Source: Bordetella ansorpii (GTDB lineage Bacteria; Pseudomonadota; Gammaproteobacteria; Burkholderiales; Burkholderiaceae_B). From it: a stretch of DNA of 64,000 nucleotides. The DNA is taken from contig NZ_FKIF01000006.1 of NCBI RefSeq assembly GCF_900078705.1, positions 62,001 to 126,000 of the forward strand. Reading direction: 5' to 3'. Both the position numbers and the translations under genes were made by a program. The notes under the pieces were generated by a model. That model did not search any database, was not told the DNA's origin, and saw only the letters and a list, made by a program, of their open reading frames with translations. Numbering within the stretch: position 1 is the stretch's first letter; every line of letters begins with the position of its first letter. Positions 8,444 to 17,157 of this stretch are shown here, piece after piece.

Positions 8444-9387
8444 AAAGCGGCGCGCTGTCTGCTCCTGTCGCTGCCCGGACGGGCGATCTTGCCACCGGCG
8501 TGCTATGCGGCCTGGCCGTGGCTCTGATCTGGTCGGGATGGTCGGTTGCAACACGCTTTGCAGTAACCACCAACCTGCGGCCCCAGGACGTCACCTTCCT
8601 GCGGTTTGGCGTCTCTGCGTTACTTCTCTGGCCCATCCTGGCACGCAAGGGTCTGGGGTTGGCCGAGGTTGGTGTGGTGCGAATGTTGGTCATGCTGGTG
8701 GGCGCCGGCGTGCCGTTCATGCTGCTGGGCTCCATCGGCATGCGCTATGCCCCCGCCGCGCACGTGGCGACCCTGATGATCGGCGCCATGCCGATATTCG
8801 TGGCGCTGCTGATGGTGGCGTTCTTTGGTGAGCGGTTCTCTCGCCTGCAGACACTTGGGATCGGCTCGGTGGTGATCGGCGTCGCGTGCATCGGCGGCTA
8901 CGCGCTGGTGATGAACCGCGCAGCCGGCGAATGGCGCGGTGACCTGCTTTTCATGCTAGCGGGCCTGCTCTTTGCCAGCTTCACCATCGCACAGCGTCGC
9001 TCCGGCATATCACCGTGGCATGCCACGGCGCTTGTGAACGTGGGCTCGGCGGTGCTGTTCACACCGATCTACTTCCTGTGGCTAGAACCCAGGATATTTA
9101 CAGCTCCCTTGCCCGCTGTGGCATTCCAGGTGGTCGCACAAGGCGTCTTCGTAGCAATTCTCGGTATGTACTTCTACGCCCAGGCCGTGCGGCGCCTGGG
9201 CGCTGCGCGCGGAGCGATATTCGGCGCGCTCGCTCCCGCCTTCGCGGTATTGCTGGGCATGCTCGTCCTGGATGAGTACCCCGCCGCGATCACCGTGGCA
9301 GGGATCGTCCTGGTTATGGGTGGCGTATTGCTGGTCGTCAATGGTGCGCGGGCGAAACCGACAGGTCACAGCCCGCCGAAACGGTAA
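8440..9387 (+). CDS. EamA/DMT-family exporter, first copy
   Basis: A 315-residue inner-membrane protein with about ten hydrophobic segments and two EamA repeats (GVLCGLAVALIWSGWSVATR; GDLLFMLAGLLFASFTIAQR). It starts four bases inside the end of the dehydrogenase gene, so the two are coupled. DMT proteins of this type often export amino acids or metabolites, and here the likely cargo is the product or an intermediate of the operon. The cupin gene follows after 16 bp. Confidence 0.85.
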   Translation: MKSGALSAPVAARTGDLATGVLCGLAVALIWSGWSVATRFAVTTNLRPQDVTFLRFGVSALLLWPILARKGLGLAEVGVVRMLVMLVGAGVPFMLLGSIGMRYAPAAHVATLMIGAMPIFVALLMVAFFGERFSRLQTLGIGSVVIGVACIGGYALVMNRAAGEWRGDLLFMLAGLLFASFTIAQRRSGISPWHATALVNVGSAVLFTPIYFLWLEPRIFTAPLPAVAFQVVAQGVFVAILGMYFYAQAVRRLGAARGAIFGALAPAFAVLLGMLVLDEYPAAITVAGIVLVMGGVLLVVNGARAKPTGHSPPKR

Positions 9388-9403
9388 CCTCACAGGTGAA
9401 ATC

Positions 9404-10477
9404 ATGCTTCATTTGCTCCCGTTGGATGGCCCGACCACCCCCCAGTTCGAGCTAGGCAGTGTGGATGGCCCCGCAGACCAGGTAGCACGCAACCTGCAAG
9501 GCAGCGAGATCATCAAGACGATCAGCGCAGGTTGGGCGTCAAAGGAAGACCTCTCGTTTCTTTTGCCACTGCTCGCCGCTACGCATGATGCAGCGGTCCA
9601 GGCCGATGAAGGCGCGAATGAAGAAACGGATGAGGCGCAGGAGTCCGGCATACGGTCCAAGCTCGGCATCACAGACCCTCAACGTGCACAATACGACGCA
9701 GCGCTGACTGCAATCGCCACGCCACGCGCTAACGCCCGCCAGTTGCCGGTCGCGATCAAATACTTCGCCCAACAGTGCCAAGCCGCACAGCGCGACGCCA
9801 GCGCGGCAGGCGTGCAAGACTTCATCGAGGTCAGCCAGCAGGTGTCTGCGCTCGTCCTCAAGGCAATCGAGCGGGGATTTCACAAGATCGGCATTAATCC
9901 CCAATGGCCCGCGGCGCCCATCCAGGCACCGCCGACACGCGAACCAGCCATCTCCGCCGAGTCGGCACAACGCCGCGGCGAAGTCCTCGCGCTGCATATG
10001 GAGCTACACGCCGAGCTCTACCGAGTCCTGCGTTTCGAGCGTGTCAGGGCAGCATCTGATCGCATCCAAGCCAGGCTCAGCCTGGAGACCGAAGATGAGC
10101 CACCTATCGCGCTCTATCCAGGCGTCGGCGAGATCATGTTCACCGAGGATGACCAGGCGCGCGACATCGCATTCACGGTGGAGCGCTATCCCTGCACCGC
10201 CGAGGTCCTCGACCCACGGGTGGTACGGATACCACCGGGGAAATCCAACAACCGCCACAAGCACGCGCACGAGACGCTCTTCTACTTTATCTCGGGCACA
10301 GGCTCGATCCTCGTGGGCGAGACCTGGACGCCCGTGAAAGCGGGCGACGCAGTTTTCTCGCCGCGCTGGGCTATTCATCAAACACGCAACACTGGGGACG
10401 AAGAGCTCGTTCTGCTCGCCATTACCGACTACTACCTTACAAGCCAGGTCTACGTGGGTGCCTACGACAAGATCTGA
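9404..10477 (+). CDS. Cupin protein with an unrecognised helical N-terminal domain
   Basis: A 357-residue protein in two parts. Residues 1 to about 245 are mostly helical, acidic and Gln/Ala-rich, and match no family I recognise. Residues 250-357 form a cupin with metal ligands H285, H287 and E290 (RHKHAHETLFYF) and a second motif with a His in PRWAIHQTRN. Cupins of this kind bind Fe or Mn and act as dioxygenases, isomerases or sensors. It is directly upstream of an HDO-type oxidase, so a catalytic or metal-handling role in the same pathway is likely. The start at 9404 was preferred to an upstream in-frame ATG inside the exporter gene. Confidence 0.7.
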   Translation: MLHLLPLDGPTTPQFELGSVDGPADQVARNLQGSEIIKTISAGWASKEDLSFLLPLLAATHDAAVQADEGANEETDEAQESGIRSKLGITDPQRAQYDAALTAIATPRANARQLPVAIKYFAQQCQAAQRDASAAGVQDFIEVSQQVSALVLKAIERGFHKIGINPQWPAAPIQAPPTREPAISAESAQRRGEVLALHMELHAELYRVLRFERVRAASDRIQARLSLETEDEPPIALYPGVGEIMFTEDDQARDIAFTVERYPCTAEVLDPRVVRIPPGKSNNRHKHAHETLFYFISGTGSILVGETWTPVKAGDAVFSPRWAIHQTRNTGDEELVLLAITDYYLTSQVYVGAYDKI

Positions 10478-10531
10478 AAGAACTCCCAAAGGAGCGGGGC
10501 CTATCGCAGCAAAAACAATGGATACAACATC

Positions 10532-11224
10532 ATGTTGGAATTTTGGCAACTCGCGGACGCGAGCAAGACCGAGGCGGAATTTCTAGCCGACAAGAAACTG
10601 CAATCACTTAGGTCGTTACCCATCGAATCACTCAGGAGGATCTTCGTTCAGTACCGTTTCTTCACCATCTACTACATCGCCGACATGGCGCTGCTGGTGC
10701 ACCGCCTGCCCTTCGGCAAGCTGCGCAGCCTGCTGGCCGAGTTCCTCAGCGAAGAGCTGGGCGAAGGCCAGGCGCCCGGGGCGCACCCACAGCTATATGA
10801 CGATTTCCTGGTGAGCGTGGGCGCTGACGCCTCGACCTTCGACGAGCCCCTGCCAAGCAACATCGCTCTGCTCGAAGAGATCAGCACGTTGGTCGCGCAG
10901 GAGTCGGCTACACAAGGCGTCGGGCTGCGCGGTCTCGGCGGGGAATGCCTGTGCCAGCTCTACCTGTCGGCCATGCACACGCATTTCAGCAAGAACCCGC
11001 AAATCATGGCGATGGGCGATCGCGTCGACTGGCGCTTCTGGGAGATCCATATCGGCGACGTGGACATCTCCCATCGGCTGCGCCTGCGGGCCGCGATCGA
11101 CGAAGAGATCGCTCGCTCACCGGCGATGGGCTACGAGATCCGCGTCGGTTACGAGAAGAGCAAGAAGGCCTGGGATCAGTTCTGGACCAACATCTTCGAG
11201 GCCGAATACGCGCAAGCCGCCTGA
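10532..11224 (+). CDS. Heme-oxygenase-like di-iron oxidase (HDO) family protein
   Basis: A 230-residue all-helical protein of the iron-containing redox enzyme / TenA-PqqC fold group. Candidate di-iron ligands fall at the spacing seen in HDO enzymes such as UndA, CADD and SznF: E78 and H85 in ELGEGQAPGAHPQLY, E138 in LGGECLCQ, then H173, D177 and H181 in EIHIGDVDISH. Known members use O2 for N-oxygenation, oxidative decarboxylation or C-C cleavage of amino acids and fatty acids. That makes it the likely key oxidative step of this operon. The substrate is unknown. Confidence 0.8.
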   Translation: MLEFWQLADASKTEAEFLADKKLQSLRSLPIESLRRIFVQYRFFTIYYIADMALLVHRLPFGKLRSLLAEFLSEELGEGQAPGAHPQLYDDFLVSVGADASTFDEPLPSNIALLEEISTLVAQESATQGVGLRGLGGECLCQLYLSAMHTHFSKNPQIMAMGDRVDWRFWEIHIGDVDISHRLRLRAAIDEEIARSPAMGYEIRVGYEKSKKAWDQFWTNIFEAEYAQAA

Positions 11225-11359
11225 TGCGGCCCACAATCCGGGACGATCCGGCCACCGCCGCGCTCGCGTGCACCGCTTTCTCCGGGCGCCAGGCGGTGCT
11301 ATGGCCGCGATTCGTCTTGGCACGAGCATCGAACTACGACCTCCTTCGAGGAGCCGGCA

Positions 11360-12205
11360 ATGAACATCGTCATCTTCGGCGTTGGCCACATGGGATCAGC
11401 TATCCTGCGTGGTCTGCAGCGCAACGCGCGCGCCGACGTACTCGCGGTGGACCCCGATCCGAAGCGACGCGCCGTCGCCGCAAACATGGGCGTCAACGCC
11501 ACCGATACGCCATCTCGGCTGGGATCGTCCGATATCGCTGTCCTCGCCATGCCACCGCAGGCATTCGCGGCCTTCGCGGCGAGCCAACGCGCCATCCACG
11601 CCACAAGCCCTGTCGTCTCGGTCATGGCGGGAATTCGCGCCTCAGCGCTGGAGGCTGCGCTGGCAACGCCCCAGGTCATTCGGGCCATACCGAACACCCC
11701 TTCCGAGTTCTACGAGGGGATGACCGTCTTCTACGCCCCTCCCGCAGCAAGCCCTGACACCATCGCCGCAGCCGGTCAAATCTTCGAGACAATCGGCCGT
11801 GTGCTGCACGTCCAGAACGAAGCCTTGCTCGATCCGGCCACGGCTTTATGCGGTGGCGGTCCAGCGTTCGTGGCATATTTCGCGCATGCACTGGCGCAGT
11901 TCGCCACTGACGCCGGCTTCGCGCCTGCGCAGGCAGCAGCAATGACGGCTCAGGTACTACGCGGCACGGCGACGCTACTGGAACGATCAGCCAAGCCTGC
12001 GATGCAACTTTGCCAAGAAGTCATGACCGCAGGAGGAACCACCGAGCGCGGTATCCAGGTCTTCGAGCGGAAAATGCTCGGACGCATCATCTACGAAGCG
12101 CTCGAAAAGGCGAGCGCACGATCCGCGGAGCTTGGCGGCGCCGAGACCGCCGATACGGGTTCGCCAACGATGCAAGGTATATCGACAGGGGGCACGTCAT
12201 GCTAG
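11360..12205 (+). CDS. ProC-like pyrroline-carboxylate reductase family protein
   Basis: A 281-residue protein with a Rossmann motif (IVIFGVGHMGSAILRGL), the P5CR signature VIRAIPNTPSEF, the dimer helix CGGGPAFVAYFAHAL and the C-terminal VMTAGGTTERGIQVFE. P5C reductase makes proline from a cyclic imine with NAD(P)H. In this setting it more likely reduces a related cyclic or acyclic imine of the pathway than serves proline synthesis. It carries a 20-residue polar tail after the normal end. It follows the HDO gene after 135 bp and overlaps the methyltransferase start by 7 bp. Confidence 0.85.
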   Translation: MNIVIFGVGHMGSAILRGLQRNARADVLAVDPDPKRRAVAANMGVNATDTPSRLGSSDIAVLAMPPQAFAAFAASQRAIHATSPVVSVMAGIRASALEAALATPQVIRAIPNTPSEFYEGMTVFYAPPAASPDTIAAAGQIFETIGRVLHVQNEALLDPATALCGGGPAFVAYFAHALAQFATDAGFAPAQAAAMTAQVLRGTATLLERSAKPAMQLCQEVMTAGGTTERGIQVFERKMLGRIIYEALEKASARSAELGGAETADTGSPTMQGISTGGTSC

Positions 12206-13083
12206 GGCTAAGTGACAAGAGCTGGCTGGTCGAAATGCTGCATCCACAGGATGCTGCCGCTGCGCAATCGGCGGGAGACGCGCCACCACCGCGTGAATAC
12301 GATGCGTACTTTGGCCTGGGCTACAGCGTGAGGCTCTTGGACAGACCGCCGGTCTTCAAAGTCAGCTTGGCGGGCTTGGCGCTGGGCGCGTATCTGGTCA
12401 GAGCGTTGGACGACACGATGCTCGAGGGGAGCTTTCTGGATCTGGGTACCGGCAGTGGTGTGCACGCCTTGCTGCTACGCCGGTTGGGCGCCACGCACGT
12501 CACAGGCACAGACCTTTCCTGCGAAGCTGTGATGTTGGCTCGCGAGAATGAACTGCTCAACTTTGGCGACCAAAGAATCACCTTTCAAGAAAGTGATCTC
12601 TTTCTCGGACTAAACGCGCCGAGCGGCCAATACGACACGGTGATCTTCAACCCACCTGGCTGGCGCACACCTTCCCAGCGCTTGCTAGCGCGCCTAGCCA
12701 GCAACGCAGATGGTACGGACATGCCCGTGTCCGCGATGTTCTATGGCGATGATGTGCTGCTGAAGTTCCTGGAGCAGTTGCCGCGTCACCTGAAGCCTGG
12801 CGGACGGGCGATCGTGGGCCTGAACTCTCTGGTCGGCATACAGGACGTGTTGGGCCGATATCGGCTCGGACACGCAGGCAAGCCGCCGCTGCGCTATCGT
12901 CTGCTTGAGCGCCACGCGCTGCCCTTGCTGTATTACTCGGCTTCCTGGCGCGCCCAGCAAGGTGCGCTCGAGGCCGAGTTTCGCGATTGGCGGGATCACG
13001 CCCTGGCCGCATACTCGACGGATGGTCGGGGCAGCATCTACTGGTCCTACGAGATCGTCGAGTTTCAGTTCTCGGAACGATAG
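12199..13083 (+). CDS. SAM-dependent methyltransferase, HemK-like NPPG type
   Basis: A 294-residue class I methyltransferase. Motif I is FLDLGTGSGVHALLLRRLGA, the acidic loop is VTGTDLSCEAV, and motif IV is VIFNPPGW. The Asn-Pro-Pro motif is typical of enzymes that methylate planar nitrogen (amides, amino-purines), so N-methylation of the product is plausible. About 75 residues precede motif I, as in some PrmC-like enzymes. It starts inside the end of the ProC-like gene and is followed by an exporter gene after 6 bp. A downstream flavin oxidase of the N-methyl amino acid oxidase family fits an N-methylated intermediate, though this is inference. Confidence 0.82.
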   Translation: MLGLSDKSWLVEMLHPQDAAAAQSAGDAPPPREYDAYFGLGYSVRLLDRPPVFKVSLAGLALGAYLVRALDDTMLEGSFLDLGTGSGVHALLLRRLGATHVTGTDLSCEAVMLARENELLNFGDQRITFQESDLFLGLNAPSGQYDTVIFNPPGWRTPSQRLLARLASNADGTDMPVSAMFYGDDVLLKFLEQLPRHLKPGGRAIVGLNSLVGIQDVLGRYRLGHAGKPPLRYRLLERHALPLLYYSASWRAQQGALEAEFRDWRDHALAAYSTDGRGSIYWSYEIVEFQFSER

Positions 13084-13089
13084 GTCACG

Positions 13090-14010
13090 ATGACACAAGG
13101 ATTCGCCTCCCGCCATGCCTACGGCCTTGCAGCAGCATCTGGCGTTACGGCCAACGTGCTGCTGGGCGCCTCCTCGCTGTACTGGCGGGAACTGGGAAGC
13201 GTCGCGCCTACGACCCTCGTTGCGTATCGCATCCTCGTGTCCCTTTTGACCTTGCTGCTGGTCATGTGGGCGGGCGGGCTGCTGCGCGGCCTGGCCACCC
13301 TTCTCGCCCGCCGGGTCGTACTGCTGCATGCGCTGGCCGCCGCGCTCGTGGTCGTGAACTGGGGGACGTTCATTTGGGCATCGATCCACGGGCGCGTCGT
13401 CGAGAGCGGCCTGGGCTACCTGATCGCGCCCTGCATTGCGATCGGGCTGGGCATCGTGTTGTATCGCGAGCGACCTAGCCGCTGGCGGGTCCTAGCCTTG
13501 GCGGTGATCGCAATCTCGCTGGGCCTACTGCTTACACGTAGCGGGGAGCTGACCCACTGGGTCTACCTCGTCATTGGCACAACCTGGGGCCTGTATGCCT
13601 GGCTCAAGAAATTGACCCCGCTGGACGCCTTCAGCGGCCTTCTCGTGGAGACGCTGGTGTTGGCCGTGGCGTGTGCCGCCTTGCTGCTGGGCGCACAGAT
13701 CAGTCTGGCGGTACCGCCAGACTTTGGAGCCGCTTCATACGGCTTGCTTGCCCTGTGCGGTGTCGTCTCGGTCTTGCCGTTGGCCCTATTCGCCTTCGCA
13801 GCAGGCCGGCTGCCGCTGAGCCTGATGGGCTTCTTTCAGTTTGTCCTGCCGACTACGCAACTGGTTGTTGCGATATGGGCCTACGAGCAAACCGTTACAC
13901 CCAACACGTTGTGGGCCTTTGGGATGATCTGGTTGGCCTTGGTCGCGATGGTGCTCGAACCGCTAATGGGCCGCAGGCCTGCAAACCAGGCGCTTGGAGG
14001 TGAACGATGA
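13090..14010 (+). CDS. RarD/EamA-family exporter, second copy
   Basis: A 306-residue inner-membrane protein with about ten segments and the RarD-type start YGLAAASGVTANVLLGASSL. It is unlike the first exporter (8440) and closer to the RarD branch. Two exporters in one short operon suggest that the end product or a toxic intermediate must leave the cell, or that self-protection is needed. It overlaps the next gene by 4 bp. Confidence 0.85.
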   Translation: MTQGFASRHAYGLAAASGVTANVLLGASSLYWRELGSVAPTTLVAYRILVSLLTLLLVMWAGGLLRGLATLLARRVVLLHALAAALVVVNWGTFIWASIHGRVVESGLGYLIAPCIAIGLGIVLYRERPSRWRVLALAVIAISLGLLLTRSGELTHWVYLVIGTTWGLYAWLKKLTPLDAFSGLLVETLVLAVACAALLLGAQISLAVPPDFGAASYGLLALCGVVSVLPLALFAFAAGRLPLSLMGFFQFVLPTTQLVVAIWAYEQTVTPNTLWAFGMIWLALVAMVLEPLMGRRPANQALGGER

Positions 14011-15158
14011 ACGACAGATACGATGCGGTGGTCATTGGCCTGGGCATCATGGGCTCGGCCTCGCTCTGGCGCCTGGCAACCGCAGGCGCCAAGGTCCTGG
14101 GCGTAGAGGCATTCGGCCCGCGTCACGGCATGGGCTCCTCGCATGGCGCGACGCGGATCTTTCGCCGGGCGTATTGGGAAGGCGAGAAGTATCTACCCTT
14201 GCTTGCGCAGGCCGATTCCCTATGGTCGGCACTGGAAACGGACAGCAAGACGCCACTTTGCATACGCTCGGGCGGCCTGTTCGTCGGTCCGCGCGCCACC
14301 GGCATGGTCGAGCGCAGTGCACGCACCGCGCGAGCCGGCGGCATCGCCCATGAACTGTGGGACCATGCCATGCTCGCAGCGCGCGCGCCGGCCTTCGCGG
14401 CCGCCACCGACCTTCATGCGGTGTTCGAGCCTGGCGCCTACGCGGTTGCCGCCGAACAAAGCCGCCTCTGCATGCTGGATCAGGCAGTCCGTCGATCGAC
14501 CGTCGTTTGGTATGGGGATGCCGCCGTTGCCGTGGAACCGGCTGCGGACGGCATCCGAATCCCACTTCGCAGTGGGCGCACCTTGCGGGCCGACTCGGTC
14601 GTGGTCACCACCGGACCGTGGCATATGCAGGGTTTTATCGAAGAACTGGCCGCGCACGTGCAGCCTCGGCAAGTGCCCATCTACTGGTTTGCCCCCGAAG
14701 CGGGGGCCGAGCACCTGTTCGATGCCAGCCGGTTCCCGGTGTTTCTTTTTGAGCTGGAAGACGGCGGCTTGCTGTATGGCACACCCAGCATCGGCAGCAT
14801 CGAGCCAGGCGTGAAGATCGGCTTTCACAATCGGCAGCAGCGCCCCGCCTCGCTTGGCGAAGGTCCAGGCGTGGTAAGCGCCGCTGATGAGCAAGAGATC
14901 AGCCGGCGAGTGCAGCAGGTCTTCCCTCGCCTGCAGCCCCGGCCAACTCGTTCAGCCACCTGCATTTACACAATGACAGCCGACGAATCCTTCATCATCG
15001 GCACCGCGCGCGCCCATCCTCGAATTCACTATGCCTCAGCATGCTCAGGACATGGCTTCAAGTTTGCGCCCGCGATCGGCGATGCGTTGGCCCGTTTAGC
15101 TCAGGGACAGGCACCTGACGTTGACGTCAGGCCTTTCTCTGTGGATAGGCTCTGCTGA
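14007..15158 (+). CDS. MSOX/MTOX-family FAD-dependent amine oxidase
   Basis: A 383-residue flavoprotein of the monomeric sarcosine oxidase / N-methyltryptophan oxidase family. The FAD-binding VVIGLGIMGSASLWRLA is at the N-terminus and GSSHGATRIFRRAY is conserved. Cys319 in ATCIYTMTADESFII aligns with the Cys that holds FAD covalently in MSOX, and SGHGFKFAPAIGD closes the fold. Such enzymes oxidise secondary amines or N-methyl amino acids to imines, giving H2O2. It is the last gene of the unit. The 257 bp after it hold nothing recognisable. Confidence 0.88.
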   Translation: MNDRYDAVVIGLGIMGSASLWRLATAGAKVLGVEAFGPRHGMGSSHGATRIFRRAYWEGEKYLPLLAQADSLWSALETDSKTPLCIRSGGLFVGPRATGMVERSARTARAGGIAHELWDHAMLAARAPAFAAATDLHAVFEPGAYAVAAEQSRLCMLDQAVRRSTVVWYGDAAVAVEPAADGIRIPLRSGRTLRADSVVVTTGPWHMQGFIEELAAHVQPRQVPIYWFAPEAGAEHLFDASRFPVFLFELEDGGLLYGTPSIGSIEPGVKIGFHNRQQRPASLGEGPGVVSAADEQEISRRVQQVFPRLQPRPTRSATCIYTMTADESFIIGTARAHPRIHYASACSGHGFKFAPAIGDALARLAQGQAPDVDVRPFSVDRLC

Positions 15159-15415
15159 GAACCCGCCGCCAGCACATTGGGCGCAGGGCCTACCGGCTCT
15201 CCGAGCGTCCGGCGGCTGACCGGAAATGCGACGACAACTCGCGCGTTCTCACAGTACCAACTCAGCCGGGGCCGTCAAGACGCAACACGTCAAGCGCCGC
15301 TACGCGAGCGCTGACGATAGCTGGCGCAGAACGCGACCTGCCCGAAAGGTCCCGAGCGGGCGACCATTGATCGGCAGCGCGACGGCCGCCCGCGCGTACC
15401 TGCCATCGCCATAAC

Positions 15416-15637
15416 TCACCCACGCCCCCTGTCACGCAGCACATCAAGCACCTCTGTCCGTGCACGTGCCGAGATTGGCACCCACTTCTTCTTCTCCCCG
15501 GGTGCCCAAAACTCCCCTGTTTCCATATCTACGGCAAGCCACTTTCCAGGCGTATAGGTGTGCAGGACCAGATCGACGGGGGCCTTCAGTTCTTCTACTT
15601 CCATACCGTTACGCAGTATTCGACCTTTACCCGACAC
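15416..15637 (-). CDS. Small hypothetical protein
   Basis: A 73-residue reading frame (GTG start; ATG possible at 15604) with protein-like composition, for example VLHTYTPGKWLAVDMETGEF. No family is recognised. It lies between the end of the island operon and the decayed right boundary and could be an island passenger or a remnant. A short stretch near 15285 could encode a similar C-terminus (ALDVLRLDG against VLDVLRDRG), but this may be chance. Confidence 0.4.
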   Translation of the reverse strand: MSGKGRILRNGMEVEELKAPVDLVLHTYTPGKWLAVDMETGEFWAPGEKKKWVPISARARTEVLDVLRDRGRG

Positions 15638-15887
15638 AACCCCAATGCCGATAGCTGCGGCGGACGAGCACGCCCAGCCTGTGGTACTCCAAAATCAGGT
15701 GATCAAGCCAATGCACCCGCGGTTGTTCGTGACCGGGGCTCGGTAAATGGATAGAGCCGGCGCGCAACTTCAGCTCGAAGGAAAGGTTTAGTGTGGCAGG
15801 GCCACCCGCTTGACTGGGTGCTTGCGTCAGGCAAGTTGAGCCTATGCCTGCAGGTATGCGATCAGCAGTGACATGAGGCAGGAGCGC

Positions 15888-16006
15888 TTCGACTCTTGTC
15901 CCCTGTACACAGCGTGATCTGCTCTTGCGGAAATAGAGCAAAGATCCGGTTTTCAGGCCACGCCTGAACAACCAAAGCAAAAAAGGAGCCCCTGGCTCCT
16001 TTTTTC
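15888..16006 (+). other. Decayed tRNA-Gly 3' end plus trailer (island 1 right boundary)
   Basis: TTCGACTCTTGTCCCC resembles the tRNA-Gly 3' end (TTCGAGACTCGTCTCCC). GATCT follows 25 nt after GACTC, against 24 nt after tRNA copy 3. Then come a hairpin (GCTCT with AGAGC), a second hairpin (TCAGG with CCTGA) and a terminator of the same GGAGC/GCTCC type. This is what a displaced tRNA 3' end would look like after island insertion and drift. From 15638 to 15887 no gene was recognised. Confidence 0.5.
15979..16006. terminator. Bidirectional Rho-independent terminator
   Basis: AAAAAAGGAGCC, a CCT loop and GGCTCCTTTTTT. The A and T runs on both sides let it end transcripts from the island side and from the Bug receptor gene on the minus strand. 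Confidence 0.85.
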
Positions 16007-16079
16007 ATTTCCTCGCCCAAGACACACAACCGGTTCCAGCACGGCCATGCCGCGCCGGAACCGCCTGGGCGATCGGCTA

Positions 16080-17108
16080 TCAATCCACCTGGGCGCCCGA
16101 GATCTTCACCGCTTCCGCCCACTTGGTGATTTCCCGGTCCACGAAGGCTCGGAACTCATCCGGCGTGGACGGCGTGAATTCGCTGCCGGCGGCAACCATC
16201 TTCTGCTTGGACACGGGATCGGCCATCACTTCACGCATGTCCGCCGAGATCTTCTCGACCAGCGCCTTGGGCGTGCCCTTGGGCGCGAAGAAGCCGGACC
16301 AGGGCGGCGCGGCAAAACCCGCGAAGCCCTGCTCGGCCACGGTCGGATAATCCGGCGCGCTGGCGAAGCGTGTGCCCGTGGTCAGGGCGATCAGCTTCAG
16401 CTTGCCGGTCTTGGCGTAAGCCTGCACCGCGGGCAGGCCCGTGATGCCGACCTGGATCTGGCCGCCCAGCAGGTCCGTCACCATCGGCGCGCTGCCGCGA
16501 TAGGGCACGTGCGCGATCTGGAAACCGCCGCGGCTCTTCAGCAGCTCCATGCCCAGGTGCGAAGCCGTGCCGTTGCCGTCGGAGCCGTACGAGTACTGGC
16601 CCGGATCCTTCTTCAACAGCGCGATCAGCTCGGTCAGGTTGTTGGCCGGCACGCTGTTGTTGATGACGATGGCGTTGGGATACAGCGTGGCCTGGGTGAC
16701 CGGCTCGAAGTCCTTGCGCGGGTCATAGCGCATGTTCTTGTACAGCGACGTGTTGATGCCGTGCGAACCGGTTACGCCCAGTACCAGCGTGTAGCCGTCC
16801 GGCGCCGCGCGGGCCACGTACTCGGAACCCAGGTTGCCGCCGGCGCCGGGGCGATTCTCGACCACGACCGACTTGCCCCACTTCTTCGACAGGCCTTCCG
16901 CGACCAGGCGCGCGGTGATGTCGGTCGCGCCGCCCGCCGGGAACGGCACCACCAGCGTCACGGTGCGCGACGGGTATCCGGCGACGGCGTCCTGTGCCTG
17001 CGCCTGCGTCGCGGCCGACATGCCCAGCGTGCCGACCAGCAGCGGCAGCGCGATGCCCTTCAACAGGGTGCGGCGCGACAGGGCGCCGCAGAGATGCTCG
17101 ATGCTCAT
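16080..17108 (-). CDS. Bug/TctC-family periplasmic solute-binding receptor
   Basis: A 342-residue secreted protein. The signal begins SRRTLLKGIALPLLVG (an RR motif that might use Tat) and ends near AATQAQAQ. The mature part has the family motifs VTLVVPFPAGGATDITARL, VVENRPGAGGNLGSEYVA and VPYRGSAPMVTDLLGGQI. Bug receptors bind carboxylic acids and amides and sometimes serve tripartite transporters; many in Bordetella are orphans, as here. A Shine-Dalgarno AAGGAAGG precedes the chosen ATG. It lies downstream of two SDR genes and probably belongs to their catabolic unit. Confidence 0.92.
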   Translation of the reverse strand: MSIEHLCGALSRRTLLKGIALPLLVGTLGMSAATQAQAQDAVAGYPSRTVTLVVPFPAGGATDITARLVAEGLSKKWGKSVVVENRPGAGGNLGSEYVARAAPDGYTLVLGVTGSHGINTSLYKNMRYDPRKDFEPVTQATLYPNAIVINNSVPANNLTELIALLKKDPGQYSYGSDGNGTASHLGMELLKSRGGFQIAHVPYRGSAPMVTDLLGGQIQVGITGLPAVQAYAKTGKLKLIALTTGTRFASAPDYPTVAEQGFAGFAAPPWSGFFAPKGTPKALVEKISADMREVMADPVSKQKMVAAGSEFTPSTPDEFRAFVDREITKWAEAVKISGAQVD

Positions 17109-17157
17109 ATAACCTTCCTTCTGTGCTTGATCCAGGTAACCCAGAGATGGCTCGCCG

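Larger units (their letters stand above)
6152..15905. mobile_element. Island 1, inserted at tRNA-Gly copy 2
   Basis: The left end is the 3' end of an intact tRNA-Gly followed by a P4-type integrase fragment at 6416. The right end is a decayed repeat near 15888-15905 that matches the tRNA 3' end (GACTC-T-TCCC pattern) and is followed at the same spacing by a GATCT-hairpin trailer and a terminator, as after the other tRNA-Gly copies. The DNA between is visibly less GC-rich than the backbone and carries one regulator and eight metabolic genes. With the integrase broken, the island is probably fixed. The boundaries are inferred by eye. Confidence 0.6.

Noticed and set aside
15262-15465. Second copy of the small hypothetical protein
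   Set aside because: Only about ten C-terminal residues resemble the protein at 15416; too short to call a duplication.
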